64,000 nt of DNA from Legionella sp. PATHC032 (GTDB lineage Bacteria; Pseudomonadota; Gammaproteobacteria; Legionellales; Legionellaceae). Below, piece after piece: positions 8,203-16,917 of this stretch. The position numbers and the translations under genes are program-made. The number at the start of each line of letters is the position of its first letter. Position 1 is the first letter of the stretch. Below the pieces are notes generated by a model, which saw only the letters and a program-made list of their open reading frames with translations, searched no databases and had not been told where the DNA came from. The stretch spans positions 3,196,501-3,260,500 of the forward strand of contig NZ_JAPHOV010000001.1 in assembly GCF_026191185.1 (NCBI RefSeq). The letters are read 5' to 3'.

Positions 8203-9198
8203 CTAAGGGATGGCGACTAAACGTAATAAAGAATCTATAAAGTCATCACTGCTTATGCCCTCTGCTTCTGCTTCAAAACTTAGCAAAATCCTATGGCGCA
8301 ATACATCATGAGCGATAACATGTATGTCATCGGGAGTCACATAATCTCTACCTGCAAGCCAGGCATGAGCCTTGGAACAACGATCCAGTGCGATAGTAGC
8401 GCGTGGGCTTGCTCCAAAGCGTAACCAGCGTCCCAATTCATCACTGTATACACCAGGATTGCGAGTAGCAACTACCAACTGTACCAGATAATTTTCAAGT
8501 GCTTCACTGGTATGTACCTTCAATACTTGTTTTCGAGCTTCAAATAAAGTTTTTTGGGATAATTTCGTCACTTTGATTTCATTTTCTGTTGAATTACCCA
8601 GTGCTTCTTTACGTGCCAAAGTTAAAATATCATGTTCTACTTTTGCATCAGGGTAGCTAATTTTCACATACATTAAAAATCGGTCCAATTGGGCTTCAGG
8701 TAAAGGATAAGTTCCTTCTTGTTCTATAGGATTTTGAGTTGCCATGACCAGAAATAATTCCGGTAGAGGATAAGTTTTTCCTCCAATAGTGACTTGCCTT
8801 TCTGCCATTGCCTCAAGCAGGGCTGACTGTACTTTGGCAGGAGCGCGGTTAATCTCATCTGCAAGGATAAGATGATGGAATATAGGACCTGGCTGAAAGA
8901 CAAAGGAACCATTTTGCGGATGGTAGACGTCTGTACCAGTTAAATCACCCGGTAACAGATCGGGTGTGAATTGAATACGATGAAAATCACCTTCAACTAC
9001 GTCTGACAATTCTTTAACGGCTCTGGTTTTTGCTAAACCTGGGGCGCCTTCAACTAACAAGTGACCATCTGCAAGCAAAGCGATCAACAGACGAGAGATC
9101 AAATCCTTTTGACCCAAAATACGCGAATTAAGGTGACGACTTAACTGTAGTACTTTTTGTTGCACATTATCTGCGACTTTATCGTCTAGTTGCTCCAT
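8203..9198 (-). CDS. moxR: MoxR-family AAA+ ATPase
   Basis: 331 residues with Walker A (GAPGLAKT, 51-58), Walker B (LILADEINRA), and the AAA_3/AAA_lid_2 arrangement typical of MoxR chaperone-like ATPases (ATQNPIEQEGTYPLPEAQLDR). It is the first gene of a seven-gene operon with the VWA partners, and presumably supplies ATP-driven remodelling for the Bat proteins. It ends 8 bases before the DUF58 start. A promoter-like sequence lies 27-55 bases upstream. Confidence 0.93.
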   Translation of the reverse strand: MEQLDDKVADNVQQKVLQLSRHLNSRILGQKDLISRLLIALLADGHLLVEGAPGLAKTRAVKELSDVVEGDFHRIQFTPDLLPGDLTGTDVYHPQNGSFVFQPGPIFHHLILADEINRAPAKVQSALLEAMAERQVTIGGKTYPLPELFLVMATQNPIEQEGTYPLPEAQLDRFLMYVKISYPDAKVEHDILTLARKEALGNSTENEIKVTKLSQKTLFEARKQVLKVHTSEALENYLVQLVVATRNPGVYSDELGRWLRFGASPRATIALDRCSKAHAWLAGRDYVTPDDIHVIAHDVLRHRILLSFEAEAEGISSDDFIDSLLRLVAIP

Positions 9199-9224
9199 GA
9201 CAATTACCCTTTTAAAAAAATAAT

Positions 9225-9253
9225 ATCCTAACTTGAATCCATTGGGATGCCAA
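9225..9253 (-). promoter_or_regulatory. Predicted sigma-70 promoter of the moxR-bat operon
   Basis: On the minus strand TTGGCA (9253-9248) is followed after exactly 17 bases by TAGGAT (9230-9225), about 25 bases before the moxR start codon. Hexamers match the consensus at 5 and 4 of 6 positions. Prediction by eye. Confidence 0.4.
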
Positions 9254-9374
9254 GTAGAATGAGTCTATTTTGTATAAAAATAAATCATTTTGATGTTTGA
9301 TTAGAGCATCTTGGGTCATACACAACATAAGTAAACTCAAGCCCAGGGACTTAACAGGGTGCTAATTCAATCGC

Positions 9375-9818
9375 TCACTCCAGATAATCACTTTGCAATT
9401 CCAGAGGCATCATCGACTGTACTCTCTCATACAATGAAATAATTTCCTCACAAAATACATGCAATTGTTGCTGATTTTCCCAAAGGTCATAATCTACGCC
9501 TTTATTAAACACTTGCTGTCTTGATAAAGTTTTTAAAAGAAAAATATCATTGCTGGATAAACCAAGATGACTATTCAACTCAACCAATTCCATTAGATTT
9601 TTATATTCTTTTATTGGTCTGTGATCATGCAAACAATAAGCTTTGAAGGTTAGCTGAAAAGCAAGGTACATTAGTGAAGTGATTGGAGACAAAACTTCGA
9701 TGGTTTCTCCACCTCGATACATTCCATTGGAAATTTGTTGCAACATATAATCTGCGGTATAGGCATGTTGCGTAGCAATATTAAGTAGCTCCAAAGGTGA
9801 TAAATACCTCCTGTCCAT
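9375..9818 (-). CDS. Conserved hypothetical protein, all-helical
   Basis: 147 residues from the ATG at 9818, chosen because GGGAGAGG sits eight bases upstream; the frame can be extended by 11 residues to 9851 without a better ribosome site. The protein is soluble and looks helical (SPLELLNIATQHAYTADYML, ITSLMYLAFQLTFKAYCL). The helical pattern with a central LTFKAYCL helix recalls HEPN-like helical bundles, but no RxxxxH motif is visible, so that is only an impression. It lies alone between the moxR operon and the divergent dus gene. No function assigned. Confidence 0.65.
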   Translation of the reverse strand: MDRRYLSPLELLNIATQHAYTADYMLQQISNGMYRGGETIEVLSPITSLMYLAFQLTFKAYCLHDHRPIKEYKNLMELVELNSHLGLSSNDIFLLKTLSRQQVFNKGVDYDLWENQQQLHVFCEEIISLYERVQSMMPLELQSDYLE

Positions 9819-9899
9819 GTGGAAGCCTCTCCCTTTTTTCTGGTTCTTCATGGTAAATCATGTTAAAATAAAAAGCGATTATAGCCTTTAATTTCATTG

Positions 9900-10871
9900 A
9901 TGCACACTTTTATTAACAGCCCCTTGCAAATCGGCTCTTTAAAAATCCCTCATCGACTGATTCAAGGACCTTTGGCAGGATACAGTTGTGCCCCTTTCAG
10001 AGAATTGTTTAATATTTACACACCTCCTGCTTATTGCGTTTCTGAAATGAGTTCTGCCATCGACATTCTTCATAAACACTCCTCTCAATCCCGGTATATT
10101 TATAGAGCCCCCACAGAAAAACACCTGGCTTACCAAATCTCCGGAAATGAGCCACATGTACTTGCAGAAGCAGCAGCTAAACTACAATCACTGGGTGCTG
10201 ATATAATTGACATTAATTGCGGCTGTCCTAAAAGCAAAATTCGTAAAAAAGGGGCTGGTAGCGCTTTATTGGAAGATCCACAAAAATTGATTGCCATTAT
10301 CTCTAAGGTACGCGCAGCAATCAGTATTCCGCTGACTATTAAAATACGCATTCAAAACAATGAAAAGGATTTAACCTTGGCCAAACAAATAGAGGACGCC
10401 GGAGCTAATGCCCTGATAGTACATGGCAGACGATGGACAGAAGATTATGATATTCCATGCAATTGGCATCAAATTGCAAATATCAAGAATGCTATCAATA
10501 TACCAGTCGTTGTGAATGGTGATATTAACAATATATTCAGCTTAAGAAGTGCCATGGAAATCAGCGCATGCGATGGTTTTATGATTTCTCGAGCAGGCAC
10601 AGGCAAACCTTGGCTTTATCGGGATTTATTGAATCTGGAAACAAATGATGTAATTTTTGATGAGAAATTAAAACTGTTTATGCTCCACCTCGAAGGATTG
10701 TCATGCCTTGAAAACGAGCATAAAGCAGTACTGCAAAGTAAATCCCTGGTTCGCTATTACTTCAAAAAGCAACTGAATGAACAACAACTGCAACAGTTCT
10801 ATCAATTAGATTCATTAATGGAAATTAAGGACTTTTTAGCCGAGGCAGCTCATAGGCTTTCACCATATTAG
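9900..10871 (+). CDS. tRNA-dihydrouridine synthase (Dus family)
   Basis: A 323-residue TIM-barrel flavoprotein that reduces uridines in the tRNA D-loop with NADPH and FMN. The family signature DINCGCPKSKIRKKGAG lies near residues 104-120 with the catalytic cysteine in NCGCP. Further FMN/RNA-binding motifs follow (IVHGRRWTEDY, VVNGDI, ISRAGTGKPWL). The signature is closest to DusB-type enzymes, but the protein lacks the neighbouring fis gene typical of dusB, so the subfamily is left open. ATG at 9900 is used; a TTG directly before it (9897) gives one extra residue. No clear Shine-Dalgarno sequence is seen. Confidence 0.9.
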   Translation: MHTFINSPLQIGSLKIPHRLIQGPLAGYSCAPFRELFNIYTPPAYCVSEMSSAIDILHKHSSQSRYIYRAPTEKHLAYQISGNEPHVLAEAAAKLQSLGADIIDINCGCPKSKIRKKGAGSALLEDPQKLIAIISKVRAAISIPLTIKIRIQNNEKDLTLAKQIEDAGANALIVHGRRWTEDYDIPCNWHQIANIKNAINIPVVVNGDINNIFSLRSAMEISACDGFMISRAGTGKPWLYRDLLNLETNDVIFDEKLKLFMLHLEGLSCLENEHKAVLQSKSLVRYYFKKQLNEQQLQQFYQLDSLMEIKDFLAEAAHRLSPY

Positions 10872-10929
10872 TTGCAGTCTGCTATGGGGACTGTTCTATA
10901 TTATTAGGGTAAGCATTACGTTCCGCTAT

Positions 10930-11289
10930 TTAGCTCAGGTCACGCTGAATTTCTCGCGCCTCCATTCTGGCCTTGGTAATATCTGACTTAAAAACACAAG
11001 AAATATCTTCTGCAAATTTCATATTATTCATTGAGACTGAAAGCTCTTGTTTAGCCCCCTTGTAATTCTCATAAACAATTCTAATTTTTGCAGAGAATAT
11101 TTTATTTGCAGCTAACGCCAGTTTATGCCGACATATCCCCTTGTACTGGCGGGATTCCAATTCCTTTAATTCCTCATGAAGAATCTGACATCTTTGCACT
11201 AACTGCTCTTTATCAAAAGAATTGGAGTTAACATTTAAAGAGAATAAGAATAAAAAAAATGAGCCAGATAATAAAATCCATTTTGACAT
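10930..11289 (-). CDS. Small secreted hypothetical protein
   Basis: 119 residues from the ATG at 11289, which follows AGGGAT with a suitable spacer; the longer frame to 11343 has no such site. The N-terminus is a signal peptide (KWILLSGSFFLFLFSLNVNS). The mature part is about 95 residues, helical and charged, with three cysteines (QRCQIL, GICRHK, ISCVFK) that could form periplasmic disulfides. No family recognised. It stands 57 bases downstream of the SDR gene on the same strand and could be co-transcribed with it. Confidence 0.65.
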   Translation of the reverse strand: MSKWILLSGSFFLFLFSLNVNSNSFDKEQLVQRCQILHEELKELESRQYKGICRHKLALAANKIFSAKIRIVYENYKGAKQELSVSMNNMKFAEDISCVFKSDITKARMEAREIQRDLS

Positions 11290-11345
11290 AATAGTAATCC
11301 CTGTACTGTAAATTGATTGTTTCCCATGAAATCTATTATACAATT

Positions 11346-12101
11346 CTAGCTTGTCAAACTTCTACCTCCATCTACTTTCAATGTTTGACCTGTGATAAAT
11401 GAGTTTTCAGCCAGAGTAAGGACGGCTTGCGCAATAAAATCGGGGCTGCCATGTCTTTTTAGTGGTGTTTTCTCGATAATTTTTTGTTGTTCTTCTGCAG
11501 TTAAACTATTTTCATTCTCAGGCCAGGCAATGGCGCCGGGCGCGACTGCATTGACCCTTATTTCTGGCGCCAATTCACGAGCAAGCGATCTCGTTTGCAT
11601 CTCCAATGCGGCTTTAGTTTGACAATATACCGAATATCCTTTAAGTGGTTTATCTGCATGAATATCAGTTATGTTAATAATGGAACCTTTACATCGAGCC
11701 AGTAAAGGACGAGCCGCCATACTCAGTAGAAAGGGAGCATGGACATTCACTGCAAAAAGATATTGCCAGTCTGCCTCATTCAAAAAATGACAATCCGTTC
11801 GTTTAAAAACAGAAGCATTATTGACTAACAAATCCAAACGACCTGCCCAATGTTTCACTTTGACTATGATCTCTTCTGCTGCATCAGGTTCAGTTAATTC
11901 TTTTTGCAAGACAATCACGCTATTCATGCGCACTTGATTCAAATGTTTGGCCAGAGTATCTGCCTCATGCAAAGCAGAACGACAATGGATGGCTACCTGA
12001 TATCCAGAGAGATGCAATTTTTTAACAATTGCCGCGCCAATACGTTTAGCGCCTCCAGTCACCAAAGCAACCCTGGCTTCTTGCGTGTTTTTCTGATTCA
12101 A
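11346..12101 (-). CDS. Short-chain dehydrogenase, pteridine-reductase-like
   Basis: 251 residues with the SDR cofactor motif TGGAKRIG (TGxxxRxG form, residues 16-23), NNAS and the catalytic YxxxK (YCQTK). An Arg after the glycines favours NADPH, and the TGxxKRIG form is characteristic of pteridine reductases (PTR1/FolM), which reduce dihydro- or fully oxidised pterins. Start is a TTG at 12101 preceded by GAGG at an eight-base spacing. A PTPS-family gene lies 1.3 kb away on the other strand, a weak contextual hint to pterin metabolism. Confidence 0.85.
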   Translation of the reverse strand: MNQKNTQEARVALVTGGAKRIGAAIVKKLHLSGYQVAIHCRSALHEADTLAKHLNQVRMNSVIVLQKELTEPDAAEEIIVKVKHWAGRLDLLVNNASVFKRTDCHFLNEADWQYLFAVNVHAPFLLSMAARPLLARCKGSIINITDIHADKPLKGYSVYCQTKAALEMQTRSLARELAPEIRVNAVAPGAIAWPENENSLTAEEQQKIIEKTPLKRHGSPDFIAQAVLTLAENSFITGQTLKVDGGRSLTS

Positions 12102-12278
12102 GGTATGTTCCTCATTTGGTAACAGGCTTTTTTCGAAACCTCACTGCAAAAAGTAATCAGACAGGATGCTCGAATCCTCATGTATTATTGTGTACACTTC
12201 AGTTTTTTCTTTGTTTCTCCTCGCACTTTCGTGTTCACAGCGAGTTTTAAAAGAAGTCTAACGATAGTTTAAGTGATT

Positions 12279-13391
12279 ATGAATTTAAAACAAACTCTAA
12301 TAAACCAGTTAAAGTTGCAAAAAGAAATCCCTTTTATAGAATTTATGCAGCAAGCACTCTATGCCCCCTATGAAGGCTATTACACTTCGGGATTGCAAAA
12401 ATTAGGAAAACACGGTGATTTTATTACTGCTCCTGAACTAACCTCCTTGTATGGCAAAACGTTAGCAAACCAATGCCAGCAAATCCTTCCCTTGCTGGAG
12501 TCCCCCGTACTATTCGAGTTTGGCGCTGGAACTGGGAAACTCTGTATTGATATATTAACGCATTTGGAACAATTACAGTGCTTACCTGAATCGTATTTTA
12601 TTCTGGAAGTAAGTGCCAACTTACGCCATCGCCAACAAGAATTGATTGAGCAAAAAATTCCGCAATTGGCCGGCTTGATTCACTGGCTGGACAAATGGCC
12701 AGAAGCTCCTTTTAATGGAGTAATAATAGCCAATGAAGTACTGGATGCCATGCCAGTTTATCGTTTTATGCAATCTGAAACAGAAATCCTGGAAAGCTAT
12801 GTCACTCTGGATGAGCACGATCAATTTGCAGAAATTTTCAAACCGGTACAAAATCAACGATTATTGGCCTATATCAAAAATCATTTACCAACACTCGATT
12901 ATCCTTACCTTACAGAGGCTAATTTGTTTCTTGATGATTGGTTGTTGAATTGCAGTCATATGCTGAAAAAGGGGGCTCTGTTTATTATTGATTATGGCTT
13001 CCCTCGCCATGAATACTATCACCCTGATCGTAATCAAGGCACATTAATGTGTCATTACCAACATTATGCACATCCCAATCCTTTACTTAACCCTGGAGAA
13101 CAGGATATCACTGCACATGTTGATTTTACTCATGTCGCTGAGGCGGGTCAGCAGGCAGGGTTTCATATTGCGGGGTATACTAATCAAGCCTCTTTTTTGC
13201 TGGCGAACGGTTTGCTAAGCTTAATCCATACTCTTGATGATGAACAGGAACTGTTTGCAGCAAAACAGGCAATTAAACAATTAACTCAACCGAGTGAAAT
13301 GGGAGAGCTATTCAAAGTCATTGCGTTAACCAAAGATCTGGAAATTGATTTAAATGGTTTTCTGATAAATGATAAGCGAGTGAATTTATAA
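12279..13391 (+). CDS. MidA/NDUFAF7-family SAM-dependent methyltransferase
   Basis: 370 residues (ATG 12279; an in-frame GTG six bases earlier is possible). The SAM-binding glycine motif FEFGAGTGK is at about 79-87 and the family motif NEVLDAMP follows, as in DUF185/COG1565 proteins, whose mitochondrial member NDUFAF7 methylates an arginine of complex I. The bacterial substrate is not known. The next gene starts at the stop codon, so this gene, the PTPS homologue, priA and the thioesterase form one plus-strand transcription unit. Confidence 0.85.
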   Translation: MNLKQTLINQLKLQKEIPFIEFMQQALYAPYEGYYTSGLQKLGKHGDFITAPELTSLYGKTLANQCQQILPLLESPVLFEFGAGTGKLCIDILTHLEQLQCLPESYFILEVSANLRHRQQELIEQKIPQLAGLIHWLDKWPEAPFNGVIIANEVLDAMPVYRFMQSETEILESYVTLDEHDQFAEIFKPVQNQRLLAYIKNHLPTLDYPYLTEANLFLDDWLLNCSHMLKKGALFIIDYGFPRHEYYHPDRNQGTLMCHYQHYAHPNPLLNPGEQDITAHVDFTHVAEAGQQAGFHIAGYTNQASFLLANGLLSLIHTLDDEQELFAAKQAIKQLTQPSEMGELFKVIALTKDLEIDLNGFLINDKRVNL

Positions 13392-13888
13392 TGATGAAAA
13401 AATACCTGACTACTGTGGAGTTACAGAAAGAATCCATGAAGTTTTCTGCCGGGCATACCACCATCTTTTCGGCAACAGAAAGAGAACCTTTGCATGGTCA
13501 TATGTATTCTGTTTATTTGGCTCTTACTACCTGGGTAGAAGAAAATGGTATGACCTTTGACTACCGTTATTACAAAGAGCGGATTCATAAATTATGCCGC
13601 TACTTAAATCAAACCTTTCTTATGCCGCAATTTTCACCTTTTTTAGAATACTCGGAAGATGCAGAATATTATTATTTCATCTTCAATAAGAAAAAAATCC
13701 CGTTTCTTAAAGAAGATGTCACCTTATTGCCCTTAACTAATATTACTGTCGAAGAGTTATCACGCTGGTTTGTTAATGAACTGATTAAAGAAAAAGAGGA
13801 ATTGGATAAACATCGTATTGAAAAAGTAGTAGTCAAAGTTTTTTCTGCACCCGGCCAGTCAGCGAGTCATGAATGGCTTAGAAGTTAA
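13391..13888 (+). CDS. PTPS/QueD-family protein lacking canonical catalytic residues
   Basis: 165 residues of the 6-pyruvoyl-tetrahydropterin synthase/QueD fold. The three zinc-ligand histidines are kept (H22 in FSAGH; H35 and H37 in HGH), as is the TFDY...K motif corresponding to the family's DFxxLK. However the catalytic Cys four residues before HGH is Arg31 (flanked by Glu30 and Glu32), the Asp-His of the LDHxxLN motif aligns with Asn-Gln, and the C-terminal Glu-Thr region is VFSAPG. Canonical QueD or PTPS chemistry is therefore doubtful; a PTPS-III-like aldolase role using Glu, or a non-catalytic role, is possible. Start overlaps the end of the preceding gene; priA begins immediately after its stop. 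Confidence 0.75.
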   Translation: MMKKYLTTVELQKESMKFSAGHTTIFSATEREPLHGHMYSVYLALTTWVEENGMTFDYRYYKERIHKLCRYLNQTFLMPQFSPFLEYSEDAEYYYFIFNKKKIPFLKEDVTLLPLTNITVEELSRWFVNELIKEKEELDKHRIEKVVVKVFSAPGQSASHEWLRS

Positions 13889-16066
13889 ATGAACGATATT
13901 TATCAGGTTTGCATCCCCCATACCAATCGAGATTGTTTTGACTACGAAGCCCTGGATTTAACTCCCTGCATTGGTGGAAGGGTATGGGTACCTTTTCGTA
14001 ATCAAACTCGAGTGGGCATTGTAATAAAGAAAGTCTGCTGTCAACAAATGAGCCATTCATTAAAGCAAATCACTTCAATAATCGATGAAAAACCTCTGGT
14101 TTCCGAAGATCTTTTAGAGCTTTGTCTATGGGTAGGAAATTATTATCAGTCCCCATTGTCTGAAGTGATTCCTTTGGTAATACCAAAAAAATATCGTCTG
14201 GGTTTACCTTGCTCACTACCTACAGAAGATTTTTATCAATTGAATCTCTCTGTTGAAAAGGCAAAAACATTAATCTCGAAAAAAGCAAAAAAACAACATG
14301 AATTGATTGATTTTTTAAGCAGGCAGCAGAAAGGGATTTCCAAACAAACCCTAAAACAACATGGCTACAAGGAAGCTCAAATTGCAGCATTACTTGCTTG
14401 CCAAGCCATTAACCTGTCACAGCAAGTGACCTTGCCAACGAAAATTCCTGAAAAACTCAGTCCGCCATTAACACTCAACCCTGAACAAGCCATTGCCGTT
14501 GCTTCCATTTTAGAACATATCCATCATTACCAATGCTTCTTACTGCAAGGTGTTACCGGAAGTGGTAAAACAGAGGTTTATTTGCATGTCATTGCCAAAA
14601 TATTGGATCAGGGTAAACAGGTATTGGTGTTGGTACCAGAAATCGGGTTAACTCCACAGCTTTTATCGCGTTTTACAGCCCGATTTAATCAGCCAATAAC
14701 CGTATTACATTCCAATTTGAATGAATCAGAAAGGCAAATTGCCTGGCAGTTGGCAAAAGAAGACAAAGTTAAAATGGTGATTGGAACTCGTTCGGCCGTT
14801 TTTACCCCTCTGCCCAATCTCGGTTTAATTATCATCGATGAAGAGCATGACAGTTCGCTCAAACAGATGGAAGGAGTTCGCTATTCTGCGCGAGACACTG
14901 CTTTAATGCGCGCTCATCTTGCTAATATTCCTATCATTCTTGGTACAGCCACTCCCAGTCTGGAAACCATTTATAACTGCAAACAAAAAAAATATAATTT
15001 ATTACGCTTAACGCATAAAGCCGCCTCCACTACACCATTACATTATCAACTGGTTGATTTGCGCTCGCAAATGGTACAGCATGGATTAGCTCTCCCAACA
15101 CTTAAAATCATAGAAAATCATTTGCTGCAACAAAACCAGGTACTTGTTTTCATAAACCGACGCGGCTTTGCCCCAGTATTACTTTGCCATCAGTGTGGAT
15201 GGATGGTTGATTGCAAAGCATGCGATAGTCATTTAACACTGCATAAACAGGCAGGACAAATGATTTGTCATCATTGTGGATTAACCCAAAGAATACCCGT
15301 ATTTTGTAATAACTGCCAAAGCAACGAATTAATCCCAGTAGGATCTGGAACCCAGAGAATTTATGAATTTTTAAGCCATCAGTTTCCAGATACGAATATT
15401 TTACGTATTGACCGAGATGAAGTTCGTAAAAAAAACGCACTAAACAGTCATCTGAACAAAATTAATAAAGGGGAAGCTCAACTGATTATAGGCACTCAAA
15501 TGTTAGCCAAAGGACACCATTTTCCCCACCTATCTCTGGTGGTTGTTGTAGATGCCGATGCCGGCTTTTACAACCAGGACTTCCGAGCTATCGAACATTT
15601 GGGACAATTATTAACTCAAGTATCTGGACGAGCAGGAAGAGCAGAACATCCTGGGCAAGTATTGATTCAAACTTATTTACCTGATCATCCGCTGCTTAAT
15701 CTACTCATTCAGCATGGGTACGATGAATTTGCTAACGCTTTATTAATTTCAAGGCAAGAGGCTGAAATGCCTCCTTTTCAATTTTTGGCAGTCATCAGAG
15801 CTCAGGGCAAAACCGTCAACAAGGTGGCTCAATTCTTAAAAGCGACCAAAGATCAAATTCAGAAGCATACTCTCACAGTGCTAGGTCCTGCGCCAGCGCC
15901 TTTGCCGCGAAAAGCGAACCAGCATAGAATGCAACTATTAATTAAATCTCCTTCAAGAAAAGTTCTAAAAAGTTCATTGACGCAATTAAGAGAGTGGTTA
16001 ACAATGAACAAATTAAGTAATGGCATCCGCTGGAATGTGGATGTTGATCCTATGGACTTATCATGA
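13889..16066 (+). CDS. priA: Primosomal replication-restart helicase PriA
   Basis: A 725-residue DEAH-type 3'-5' helicase that reloads the replisome at collapsed forks. Visible are the N-terminal DNA-binding part, Walker A (VTGSGKTEVYL, about 222-232), DEEH at 317-320, motif III (LGTATPS), an eight-cysteine zinc-binding cluster at about 432-477 (CHQCG, CKAC, CHHCG, CNNC) inserted in the helicase core, and motif VI (QVSGRAGRA). Length fits the family (732 in E. coli). The start codon abuts the stop of the PTPS-like gene, and its own stop overlaps the thioesterase start (ATGA). Confidence 0.97.
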   Translation: MNDIYQVCIPHTNRDCFDYEALDLTPCIGGRVWVPFRNQTRVGIVIKKVCCQQMSHSLKQITSIIDEKPLVSEDLLELCLWVGNYYQSPLSEVIPLVIPKKYRLGLPCSLPTEDFYQLNLSVEKAKTLISKKAKKQHELIDFLSRQQKGISKQTLKQHGYKEAQIAALLACQAINLSQQVTLPTKIPEKLSPPLTLNPEQAIAVASILEHIHHYQCFLLQGVTGSGKTEVYLHVIAKILDQGKQVLVLVPEIGLTPQLLSRFTARFNQPITVLHSNLNESERQIAWQLAKEDKVKMVIGTRSAVFTPLPNLGLIIIDEEHDSSLKQMEGVRYSARDTALMRAHLANIPIILGTATPSLETIYNCKQKKYNLLRLTHKAASTTPLHYQLVDLRSQMVQHGLALPTLKIIENHLLQQNQVLVFINRRGFAPVLLCHQCGWMVDCKACDSHLTLHKQAGQMICHHCGLTQRIPVFCNNCQSNELIPVGSGTQRIYEFLSHQFPDTNILRIDRDEVRKKNALNSHLNKINKGEAQLIIGTQMLAKGHHFPHLSLVVVVDADAGFYNQDFRAIEHLGQLLTQVSGRAGRAEHPGQVLIQTYLPDHPLLNLLIQHGYDEFANALLISRQEAEMPPFQFLAVIRAQGKTVNKVAQFLKATKDQIQKHTLTVLGPAPAPLPRKANQHRMQLLIKSPSRKVLKSSLTQLREWLTMNKLSNGIRWNVDVDPMDLS

Positions 16067-16455
16067 ATGAACTAAACAAAATGATACATAAGAAAACTTT
16101 TGATATCGCTTGGGGCGATATGGACGCATTAGGACATGTTAACAATGCTCGTTATTTTGACTATTTTCAGGAAGCACGGATTGATTGGCTCAGGGAGCTT
16201 GACATCAAAATGACAGGCCAAACAGGTCCTGTTGTCATTCATGTCGCTTGTACCTTTCTGAAACCAATAGTTTATCCTGCTACTGTAGCCATACACAGCA
16301 AGGTACATAGTCTTGGCAATTCCAGCATGATTATGGATCATGATTTGTATCAGGAAGAGGTTCTTATGGCTCAAGGAGTGAGTAAAATAGTCTGGGTTGA
16401 TTATACCCAAAACAAATCAGTGCCTTTGCCCGATATTATTAGGAATTTAGTGTAG
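16063..16455 (+). CDS. Acyl-CoA thioesterase, YbgC/4-hydroxybenzoyl-CoA thioesterase type
   Basis: 130 residues of the hotdog fold with the 4HBT signature WGDMDALGHVNNARYFDYF, where the Asp of DALGHVNN is the expected catalytic residue. Such enzymes hydrolyse short acyl- or hydroxybenzoyl-CoA thioesters; the substrate is not inferable. The ATG overlaps the priA stop by four bases, so it is probably translationally coupled and is the last gene of the unit, followed by a large palindrome. Confidence 0.85.
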   Translation: MNELNKMIHKKTFDIAWGDMDALGHVNNARYFDYFQEARIDWLRELDIKMTGQTGPVVIHVACTFLKPIVYPATVAIHSKVHSLGNSSMIMDHDLYQEEVLMAQGVSKIVWVDYTQNKSVPLPDIIRNLV

Positions 16456-16552
16456 AGCCTATTCGGACAATCGCTCCCTTACGGTCGCGGCTCGGTTTTA
16501 GTTATAATCTGAGCCGCGACCGTAAGGAAGCGGACGATAAATTAATAGGCGC
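16455..16552. repeat. Large palindromic repeat element (copy 1) between convergent genes
   Basis: Arms at 16472-16493 and 16511-16532 pair over 22 positions with one mismatch (core CCTTACGGTCGCGGCTC) around a 17-base AT-rich loop. Outer arms GCCTATT (16457-16463) and AATAGGC (16544-16550) also pair. It sits between the thioesterase and the convergent 89-residue gene, so it could act as a bidirectional terminator, but lacks a T-run. A degraded copy is found at 22338-22394, which marks it as a dispersed element. Confidence 0.75.
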
Positions 16553-16572
16553 AGAGAATATCTTCAGCCCAA

Positions 16573-16842
16573 TCAACGCTCATCACACACTGTAAAATAA
16601 CCATGTCGATAAGGATTGGATCGCCCTCTGAATTCGTACTCACGGCAACGTTGGCCGCGATCATCAACATAACGCTCTTTCAAACGAAAAGCATAATCTC
16701 CAAAATTCATATCCTGTTGCCATTCCTGAGCATCTCTCTGTTTTTGCTCAGCATCCATTTTATTCAGAAATTTACTCAATTTACTGGCAAAGCCTGTGCT
16801 ACAAACAAGAGTCAGCAATACAAACACCATAATTTTTTTCAC
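16573..16842 (-). CDS. Small periplasmic hypothetical protein
   Basis: 89 residues starting at GTG 16842, chosen because GGAGG lies nine bases upstream; a longer frame to 16905 has no ribosome site and no gain. The N-terminus is a clean signal peptide (MKKIMVFVLLTLVCSTGFAS). The mature part is charged and aromatic with two cysteines near the C-terminus (RCREYEFRG, FTVCDE) that may pair. No family recognised. It follows thyA by 75 bases on the same strand and may be the last gene of that operon. Confidence 0.65.
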   Translation of the reverse strand: MKKIMVFVLLTLVCSTGFASKLSKFLNKMDAEQKQRDAQEWQQDMNFGDYAFRLKERYVDDRGQRCREYEFRGRSNPYRHGYFTVCDER

Positions 16843-16917
16843 AGCACTGGGCCTCCAATAAACATTTGAGGCAATATTAAACCATAAGTGACAATAAAAA
16901 TCCAATGCTGATAATAA

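Noticed and set aside
11318-11333. parS-like sequence TGTTTCCCATGAAATC
   Set aside because: Only 12 of 16 matches to the consensus and far from parAB; no second site near, so chance is likely.
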